11,981 nucleotides of DNA, taken from NCBI GenBank assembly GCA_937898375.1, contig CALEJX010000173.1:1-11981 (forward strand). Direction: 5' to 3'. This DNA is from an uncultured Ruminococcus sp. GTDB taxonomy: Bacteria; Bacillota; Clostridia; Oscillospirales; Ruminococcaceae. Both the position numbers and the translations under genes were made by a program. The notes under the pieces are model-generated. The model was not told the origin of the DNA. It searched no databases and saw only the letters and a list, made by a program, of their open reading frames with translations. Positions 6,875-11,981 of the stretch are shown piece after piece; position 1 is the stretch's first letter; every line of letters begins with the position of its first letter.

Positions 6875-8446
6875 TTAAGAGGGGCTGTTACTAGCGTCGG
6901 ACTTAATTTTCCATTGACTGTTGAGCCAATAAATGCGGTTTTCTATCCAGTTGAAAAGATCCTCCGCAGAATCAGGACCCCACTCCTCACCCTTTCTAAG
7001 ATCAGCGTCATATTCTTTGAGATATTCACGCTCTGTTTTTATACAGCCCTGTAAAAGCTTTTCTTGGCTCATCTCAGTCCACTTTTCCTTGACAGTATCC
7101 ATAAACCAATCCTGCTTGCAAAGAACGATAAACCATGGGTTTGAGCGGTCGCCGTTCTGAGCGACAAAATTCTTGTCTGTGAATGCACCTGCATAATACT
7201 TCTCAGTGCTGTCATTATATGCCCAGTTGAAATCCCAAGGAGAAGTGAATTTCAGTTTAGGACACTTGCTGTCCTTTGAAAAATCAACGCACATATAGAA
7301 GCTTCCCTCGCCGCAGTCATAGTCATGAACTATCTCATAGAGAATATACATATCCCTCACTGAGTCTATATCCATAACGGCAGAAACGGCTTCTTCGGCG
7401 GTGGTAACATCTGAGTCAACAAGGTCATAATTTTCATCAAATTTGTAATACTTGCCGTTCTCGCAAGCTTCATAAACTATCTTGAACAGGTTGTTAAGGT
7501 ACTTGTGGATAAAGTCTATCTGATTTTGCGAATAAAGGTCATTCTTGATAGAATATTCCGCAGGAACGAACTGCCTTGTTTCGCCGTTTATGTCGGTGAC
7601 AGTGGCTTTTTCATAGTCCATGCTTATATAATGATTGCCCTCCTCGCTTTCGGCATAGTTGTCAAGCTCAAGATAATAGCCGATATCAGTGTCGGTGTAG
7701 CCCTCCTCAGGCTCAGAAATATCCACTCTGTTTGGATTTATCTGACACTGCTCGCAAAGCTCATAAACACCCTGAAACTCCTCGTTCACATAGAGATGAA
7801 CGAGCTGACCGTCTGAGCAGAAATTCCTGTCGCCCATGATAGTTCTGCCAAAGCGGAATGCGATATCGTTTCTTACAAGGTCCCAATCCGATTTCAACAG
7901 CACCCAACTTTTGCACTCTGCGCCGTTATTAAGCCCCAGCATATTCGTCTTTTTATCGAACTTTATCCTATACGGCACTTTGTTTGCAAGTATCTGACTT
8001 ACGTCACCATAATATGCGCTTGAATTTCCTCTTACCTTTATGCCTGCTGAAGCTTCGTTTATCTCCATATCCTCGTCGCAGTTGAAAACGTCAACCACGC
8101 AGGAAGTGTACTTCTCCCTTGAAGCTATCATATCGTCAGGGGCAGTTGTAACGCTTATAACAGGTATCTTGCTTTGCGACTGAATCTTCTCCTTGAAGCT
8201 TTCCTTTTCAGCTTTGTCAGCGCCTAAGCTTTCATAAGTGGCAGGTTCAGGGTTTATGACCTGCTTTGTGGTGGCAGGGAGAGTTACAACAGGCTCAGCC
8301 GTTGTTGTCACAGCCTGAGAGCCGGCAGAACCGCTCTCTGCTTTTGAGCTTCCGCCCGTTTCTTTAGCACAGCCTGCAAACATTGCTCCCGTCATGACCA
8401 CAGCACATACAGCGGCGATAATTCTTCTATTCATATCATTTTTCAT
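6875..8446 (-). CDS. CotH-family lipoprotein (spore-coat-kinase-like)
   Basis: Predicted exported lipoprotein, 523 aa. The N terminus has basic residues, a hydrophobic core (9-23) and a lipobox FAGC with Cys26. A Ser/Gly/Thr-rich linker runs to about 62. The rest is a CotH domain: VRGNSS (138-143), KVPYRIKFDKK (156-166), WVLLKSDWD (181-189), GVYELCEQ (226-233), DIGYYLELD (254-262) and SPWDFNWAY (402-410). Bacillus CotH is an atypical protein kinase that phosphorylates spore coat proteins. CotH modules also occur in secreted proteins of gut Firmicutes, where their role is unclear. Lipid anchoring argues for a role at the vegetative cell surface rather than in the coat. In the metal-binding-like segment this protein reads WDFN where WDFD is common. 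ATG 8446 is preceded by AAAGG at suitable spacing; an upstream ATG at 8482 would put 12 extra residues before the signal peptide. Confidence 0.85.
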   Translation of the reverse strand: MKNDMNRRIIAAVCAVVMTGAMFAGCAKETGGSSKAESGSAGSQAVTTTAEPVVTLPATTKQVINPEPATYESLGADKAEKESFKEKIQSQSKIPVISVTTAPDDMIASREKYTSCVVDVFNCDEDMEINEASAGIKVRGNSSAYYGDVSQILANKVPYRIKFDKKTNMLGLNNGAECKSWVLLKSDWDLVRNDIAFRFGRTIMGDRNFCSDGQLVHLYVNEEFQGVYELCEQCQINPNRVDISEPEEGYTDTDIGYYLELDNYAESEEGNHYISMDYEKATVTDINGETRQFVPAEYSIKNDLYSQNQIDFIHKYLNNLFKIVYEACENGKYYKFDENYDLVDSDVTTAEEAVSAVMDIDSVRDMYILYEIVHDYDCGEGSFYMCVDFSKDSKCPKLKFTSPWDFNWAYNDSTEKYYAGAFTDKNFVAQNGDRSNPWFIVLCKQDWFMDTVKEKWTEMSQEKLLQGCIKTEREYLKEYDADLRKGEEWGPDSAEDLFNWIENRIYWLNSQWKIKSDASNSPS

Positions 8447-8506
8447 ATTATTACCTTTCCATTTATTGTGCATTACACACATATTTTTTATTATATAACT
8501 TATTCA

Positions 8507-8535
8507 ATTATAGCACATTGACATAGATAATACAA
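8507..8535 (-). promoter_or_regulatory. Sigma-A promoter of the cotH-like gene
   Basis: On the minus strand TTGTAT (8535-8530), a 17-bp spacer and TATAAT (8512-8507) with a TGC extension predict a start near 8500. That leaves a leader of about 54 nt. It is interleaved with the opposite promoter of the aldo/keto reductase gene. Confidence 0.75.
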
Positions 8536-8546
8536 TATGCTATAAT
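8518..8546 (+). promoter_or_regulatory. Consensus sigma-A promoter of the aldo/keto reductase gene
   Basis: TTGACA (8518-8523), exactly 17 bp, and TATAAT (8541-8546) with a TGC extension match the consensus at every position. The start is predicted near 8553, giving a leader of about 53 nt. The gene is expected to be strongly expressed unless repressed or occluded by the overlapping leftward promoter. Confidence 0.88.
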
Positions 8547-8605
8547 CATAAAAGTTAGCGTGATTATTTATGCACTAATACGATTTGACAGGAGATTTTT
8601 TTGAA

Positions 8606-9601
8606 ATGTTTATACCTGATGATAAAAGATATGACAAAATGATATACAACCGCTGCGGAAAAAGCGGACTTAAGCTTTCTGCATTGTCTTTGGGATTTTG
8701 GCAGAATTTCAGCCTGAAAAACAATTTTGAGAACATGGAAAGAATGGTACACACTGCGTTCAACAGCGGTATCACGCATTTTGACCTTGCAAACAACTAC
8801 GGAAATCCTTACAACGGCTCGGCAGAAGAAAACTTCGGCAGGATACTTGACCGTGGCATGAGAGAGTTCCGTGACGAAATGTGCATTTCCACCAAGGCAG
8901 GCTATGAAATGTGGGCAGGACCTTACGGCGACAGAAACGGTTCGAGAAAATATCTCACCGCAAGCCTTGACCAATCGCTCAAAAGAATGGGACTTGAATA
9001 TGTTGACATTTTATATCACCATGTAAGAGATCCCGAAACGCCCCTTGAAGAGACCGCCCTTGCGCTTGACAATGCAGTAAGACAGGGCAAGTCGCTTTAT
9101 GTTGGTATATCAAATTACAACAGCGCCGACACCGCCGAAATGCTGAAAATTTTCCGTGAGCTTAAAACGCCGTTTATTATCAATCAGCCCTCATATTCCA
9201 TACTCAACCGCTGGATAGAGAACGATAAGCTTGACAGCCTTGCACTTTCAGAGGGCTTTGGCATTGCGGTGTTCTCGCCGCTGTATCAAGGCTTCCTCAC
9301 AAGTAAATATCTAAAAGGCATACCAGCCGACTCACGGGTAGGCAGAGGTGAGACTTGGATAGGCAACGAGCTTGATGATAAAATGGTAAAAAAGCTCAAC
9401 AAGCTTAATAATATCGCCGCTTCAAGAGGGCAGACCCTTTCGCAAATGGCGCTTTCATGGGTGCTTCACAATAAGGCTGTTACCACTGTGCTTATAGGTG
9501 CGAGCCGTCCTGAGCAGATAACCGAGAACATAGGCTGTCTTGACCGCATTGACTTCACAGAAGCCGAGCTTGCAGAGATAGACAGGCTTGCGAAAATGTA
9601 A
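8606..9601 (+). CDS. Aldo/keto reductase, YghZ/Gpr-like
   Basis: NADPH-type aldo/keto reductase, 331 aa, cytoplasmic TIM barrel. The catalytic tetrad is visible: Asp60 and Tyr65 in FDLANNYG, Lys97 in STKAGY, and His139 in DILYHH. The N-terminal RYDKMIYNRCGKSGLKLSAL and the GNPYNGSAEENFGRIL segment resemble E. coli YghZ (L-glyceraldehyde 3-phosphate reductase) and the related potassium-channel beta-subunit branch. Cofactor residues follow in IGASRPEQITENI (297-309). The physiological substrate may be glyceraldehyde phosphate, methylglyoxal or another small aldehyde; the sequence does not decide. ATG 8606 has AGGAG (8590-8594) at 11 nt and gives the family's usual N terminus. A TTG at 8585 in the same frame would precede that ribosome site and is rejected. 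Confidence 0.9.
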   Translation: MFIPDDKRYDKMIYNRCGKSGLKLSALSLGFWQNFSLKNNFENMERMVHTAFNSGITHFDLANNYGNPYNGSAEENFGRILDRGMREFRDEMCISTKAGYEMWAGPYGDRNGSRKYLTASLDQSLKRMGLEYVDILYHHVRDPETPLEETALALDNAVRQGKSLYVGISNYNSADTAEMLKIFRELKTPFIINQPSYSILNRWIENDKLDSLALSEGFGIAVFSPLYQGFLTSKYLKGIPADSRVGRGETWIGNELDDKMVKKLNKLNNIAASRGQTLSQMALSWVLHNKAVTTVLIGASRPEQITENIGCLDRIDFTEAELAEIDRLAKM

Positions 9602-9602
9602 T

Positions 9603-9641
9603 AAAAAAGCTGTCAGAGCCACCGCCCTGACAGCATTTTTT
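9603..9641. terminator. Bidirectional terminator shared by convergent genes
   Basis: GCTGTCAG (9609-9616) and CTGACAGC (9627-9634) form a perfect 8-bp stem with a 10-nt loop. Six A (9603-9608) stand before it and six T (9636-9641) after it, so it works in both directions. It starts one base after the reductase stop and overlaps the dehydrogenase stop codon at 9640-9642. Confidence 0.9.
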
Positions 9642-10815
9642 ATGCGTTATAATATCGAACATAATCGTCAAGCACATCTGCCGTAAGTTCAAAAGGATAA
9701 TTTTTCAGCTTGGCAGGATTGGCAAGTATTCCGTCTCTGTCCTTTTTCCAAAGCTTCTCTGACATATCCAGCTTGCCAAAAAGCGTTCTGATATAATCTC
9801 TGAAAGCGTCAAAATTGTCAAAACCAAGAAGCTGTCTTACAACATACTCAGCTTCGACGCTGTCGCCGTAATTTTTCAAAAAGCCCGACAGAAAAACGCC
9901 AACAGCCTTGCCGTGCGGCACGCCATTTTCATAGGTCAAAGTATAGCTCAGACCATGAGGTATGCTCGTACCTGTGTAGGCTATCGCCATGCCTGCAAGC
10001 ACTGAAGCCTGCATGAAAGTTGCAAACTCCTCGTCTGTCATATGAGCAAAGCTTTCTTCAGTTTCAAGGCAGTCTTTGCACCTTGCCCAAAGCTTCATGC
10101 CCTCCTCTGCATATGCACGGCTGAACGCATTTGCGTTGGTGTTGAGCCGTGACTCTATCATGTGAGCAAGTGCGTCAACGCAGGTGCTTTTCATGCCGCT
10201 GTATGAGGAGGTTTTAAGATAGCTGTAGTCAACCAATGCAAGTGACGGAAAAATTTTGTGAGCAATGGATTTTTTGGTCTGCTTGATGTGGGAAGTCAGA
10301 ATAGAATAAGGGGTAGCCTCCGAGCCTGTTCCGCAAGTGGTAGGCACACAGACTATAGGATAAAAAGGCAACTTGGCAGAAGTGTACAAAAGCTCCTCAA
10401 CCTTGGCAATGCTGTCTGAAAGCTCGCACTTCTCAGCCTTTACAACTCCCTCAGTTTCAGAGAACTCAGCATTTTCGCAAACTATCCCATTCTTAGCAAG
10501 CATTGATATCGCCTTGCTTGCGTCCATTGGCGAGCCGCCGCCCACTGCCACGAACATATCCACGCCGTATTTTACCGCCGCCGTTGCCGCCGTGTAAACA
10601 GTTTCCACGGAGGGGTTTTCCTCGATATCGTTATATATCACATATCCAATGCCCTGACTTTCAAGCGCCGCCCTGACATCATCAAGGGAGCCATTCACCG
10701 CAGAAGAATGTCTGCCTGTGACTATCATGGCTTTAGTGCCAAGTGCCGCTATCTCGACCCCGTGATTTTTTACCGCTCCATTTTCTATGTAAATATCTGT
10801 AGGTATATTTCTCAT
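9640..10815 (-). CDS. Iron-containing alcohol dehydrogenase
   Basis: Group III (Fe-type) NAD(P)-dependent alcohol dehydrogenase, 391 aa, cytoplasmic. The dinucleotide-binding loop is GGGSPMDA (92-99), and TTCGTGSE is at 159-166. The four metal ligands are present: Asp214 and His218 in CVDALAHMIES, His287 in IPHGLSYTL and His301 in GVPHGKAVG. Between the two nucleotide-binding motifs it seems about 25 residues longer than typical members (around 115-150), a possible clue to specificity. The family interconverts short alcohols and aldehydes, often in fermentation; the substrate here is unknown. There is no fused aldehyde dehydrogenase domain. ATG 10815 has AGGTGA seven bases upstream; earlier in-frame ATGs (10821, 10845, 10872) fit less well, and 10872 lies at the -35. 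Confidence 0.9.
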   Translation of the reverse strand: MRNIPTDIYIENGAVKNHGVEIAALGTKAMIVTGRHSSAVNGSLDDVRAALESQGIGYVIYNDIEENPSVETVYTAATAAVKYGVDMFVAVGGGSPMDASKAISMLAKNGIVCENAEFSETEGVVKAEKCELSDSIAKVEELLYTSAKLPFYPIVCVPTTCGTGSEATPYSILTSHIKQTKKSIAHKIFPSLALVDYSYLKTSSYSGMKSTCVDALAHMIESRLNTNANAFSRAYAEEGMKLWARCKDCLETEESFAHMTDEEFATFMQASVLAGMAIAYTGTSIPHGLSYTLTYENGVPHGKAVGVFLSGFLKNYGDSVEAEYVVRQLLGFDNFDAFRDYIRTLFGKLDMSEKLWKKDRDGILANPAKLKNYPFELTADVLDDYVRYYNA

Positions 10816-10843
10816 TTTCATCTCACCTTTTGGCTTTTTATTC

Positions 10844-10872
10844 ATTATAGCACCTTTGACAGCGTTTTTCAA
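10844..10872 (-). promoter_or_regulatory. Sigma-A promoter of the alcohol dehydrogenase gene
   Basis: On the minus strand TTGAAA (10872-10867), 17 bp and TATAAT (10849-10844) with a TGC extension predict a start near 10837. From 10876 inward, 20 of 22 bases equal the purine permease promoter. Its -35 is three bases from that of the divergent radical SAM gene. Confidence 0.82.
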
Positions 10873-10875
10873 GCC

Positions 10876-10904
10876 TTGACATTACAGAACATATGTGCTA
10901 TAGT
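10876..10904 (+). promoter_or_regulatory. Sigma-A promoter of the radical SAM gene
   Basis: TTGACA (10876-10881), a 17-bp spacer and TATAGT (10899-10904) with a TGC extension predict a start near 10911. The promoter remains intact although the gene behind it is frameshifted. Confidence 0.82.
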
Positions 10905-10933
10905 GTTAGTAACAAATCATGGAGGAAAAAGCT

Positions 10934-11812
10934 ATGCACTTTACAAAGGCAAAAGGTATACTCTCACCCAAAAACGGCATGAATTTATATCGTGGCTGTC
11001 AGCATGGTTGTATTTACTGCGACAGCCGTTCGGTATGTTACAATATGCAGCATGATTTTGAAGATATCGAAATAAAAGAAAACGCTGTGGAGCTGCTTGA
11101 AGAAGCATTAAGGCGCAAACGCCGCAGGTGCATGATAGGCATGGGCGCAATGTGCGACCCTTATATGCCCCTTGAAATGACGGTGCAGCTCACGCTGAAA
11201 AGCCTTATGACAATAGAAAAATACGGCTTCGGAGTCACACCTATAACAAAGTCTGACAAGATACTTCGTGATATTGATATTATCCAGCGCATAAACCAAA
11301 AAAAGCAAGGCGGTCATTGCAATGACACTTATAACGGCTGACGAAAAGCTTTGCAGGATACTAGAGCCGAATGTTTGCACCACTCAAAGGCGATACGAGG
11401 TGCTGAAAGAGTTTCAGCGGCGTGATATCCCTACTGTTGTGTGGCTCTCGCCTATCCTGCCTTATATAAACGATATGGAAGAAAATCTACGCCGCATTTT
11501 GGATATGTGCTTTGATGCAGGCGTTAAGGGGATAAAATATGCTTCAGCTTCGGTGTCACTCTCCGTGAGGGCGACAGAGAGTATTTTTACAAGAAGCTTG
11601 ACGAGCATTTTCCGGGCATGAAAGAAAAGTATATCCGCACTTTTGGGAACTCCTACATCTGCAATAGTCCGAACAATAAGAAACTCATGGATATTTTTGT
11701 ATCTCAGTGCAAAAGTCACGGCGTCATGTACCGCCCTGAGGAGATTTTTGCTTACGAAAACGAGTTTGACGTGAGTGACGGTCAGACGAGCATTTTTGAC
11801 ACCAACGATTGA
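10934..11812 (+). pseudogene. SPL-family radical SAM protein, broken by two frameshifts
   Basis: Remains of a radical SAM protein of the spore photoproduct lyase-like family, about 291 aa when repaired. The first part carries the 4Fe-4S motif CQHGCIYC (Cys22, 26, 29). The frame then breaks at seven A (11298-11304), where one A fewer restores INQKSKAVIAMTL in the next frame. It breaks again at 11535-11536, where dropping two bases restores GIICFSFG. The third part ends FDTND with TGA 11810-11812, close to the family's usual C terminus. The two shifts add up to a multiple of three, so the last part returns to the original frame. Start ATG 10934 has GGAGG (10921-10925) 8 nt upstream; ATG 10919 precedes that site. 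Homologs are annotated as DNA-repair SPL-like proteins, mostly of unproven function. Real decay and assembly error are both possible; codon use and promoter look undecayed. Confidence 0.85.
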
Positions 11813-11837
11813 AAACAGCTTCCCTTTATGTTATAAT
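11809..11837 (+). promoter_or_regulatory. Sigma-A promoter of the last gene
   Basis: TTGAAA (11809-11814) overlaps the stop codon of the radical SAM gene. A 17-bp spacer and TATAAT (11832-11837) with a TG extension follow. The start near 11844 leaves a leader of only about 20 nt. Confidence 0.75.
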
Positions 11838-11862
11838 AAAGAAAAAACATCAAGGTGAAGCA

Positions 11863-11981
11863 ATGAATAAAAATCAAAATATAGCTATGGGGATATCCCT
11901 CGCTGTGGTGGCTGTTATGGTCGGCTCGGCGGAAATTCTCGGGGAAAAGGAGATAATTTTTCCTGAGATAACGGCAGTGGA
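11863..11981 (+). CDS. Start of an unidentified gene, cut by the window edge
   Basis: The first 39 codons of an open frame that continues past the window. AAGGTGA (11852-11858) stands 4 nt before ATG 11863. After a short polar start the residues form a hydrophobic segment (IAMGISLAVVAVMVGSA, 7-23), then ILGEKEIIFPEITAV. This suggests an N-terminal membrane helix of an integral membrane protein. I do not recognise the family with confidence and assign no function. Confidence 0.7.
   Translation, partial: MNKNQNIAMGISLAVVAVMVGSAEILGEKEIIFPEITAV

Larger units (their letters stand above)
8507..8546. repeat. Inverted repeat spanning the divergent promoters
   Basis: Bases 8507-8520 and 8533-8546 are inverted copies matching at 13 of 14 positions around a 12-bp centre. 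Each arm contains one -10 with its TGC extension, and the inner ends fall in the opposing -35 elements. The symmetry could simply come from two similar promoters back to back, or mark a dimeric regulator site. Confidence 0.75.

Noticed and set aside
8490..8495. Second TATAAT (minus strand) as an alternative cotH-like promoter
   Set aside because: No -35-like hexamer stands 16-18 bp upstream, and the TATAAT at 8507-8512 has both a -35 and a TGC extension.
9627..9650. Resemblance of the shared terminator (TGACAGC then T run) to the shared promoter box
   Set aside because: Similarity is short and explained by a GC stem followed by T; no promoter spacing is present.
11297..11341. Programmed -1 frameshift at A-AAA-AAG in the radical SAM gene
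   Set aside because: A -1 slip leads to TGA after a few codons. The downstream part needs a +1 change, and a second unrelated break follows at 11535.

Overview
The window looks like chromosomal DNA of an anaerobic, probably gut-dwelling Firmicute near Ruminococcus (Oscillospiraceae). This is inferred from moderate GC, AGGAGG-type ribosome sites, sigma-A promoters with a TGC-extended -10, and gene content (CotH-family lipoprotein, CE2-like SGNH esterase, SPL-type radical SAM protein, AzgA-type purine permease). No sequence search was possible. There are nine intact or edge-cut protein genes plus one broken gene. I see no rRNA, tRNA, CRISPR, transposase or prophage, and no gene-free stretch over 300 bases.

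Layout. 1-163: terminator of an unseen upstream gene, then a palindromic operator-like site and a promoter. 164-3390 (+): a three-gene ABC-2 exporter operon, one ATPase and two permeases, with 4-nt spacing and a 14-nt overlap. 3391-3492: a compact junction where the operon terminator and the next gene's promoter occupy the same bases. 3493-4551 (+): SGNH/GDSL esterase. A bidirectional terminator separates it from a leftward group on the minus strand: cotH-like lipoprotein gene (8446-6875), NCS2 purine permease (6757-5393) and SAM methyltransferase (5380-4586). The last two are a tight pair. 8447-8605: divergent, interleaved promoters for the cotH-like gene and an aldo/keto reductase (8606-9601, +). 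The reductase converges through a shared terminator on an iron-type alcohol dehydrogenase (10815-9640, -). That gene is divergent from a radical SAM gene (10934-11812, +) broken by two frameshifts. A final gene begins at 11863 and leaves the window.

How the genes relate. The ABC genes form one export machine. The permease and methyltransferase are probably co-transcribed, but no shared pathway is evident. The aldo/keto reductase and alcohol dehydrogenase are both oxidoreductases of small carbonyls or alcohols and share only a terminator. Most of the window is ordinary chromosome. The unusual material is regulatory: a terminator-promoter overlap, a nearly symmetric divergent promoter pair, a distant Shine-Dalgarno site bridged by a hairpin, and a sequence box shared by two promoters 4 kb apart. 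I found no clear new multi-gene system.
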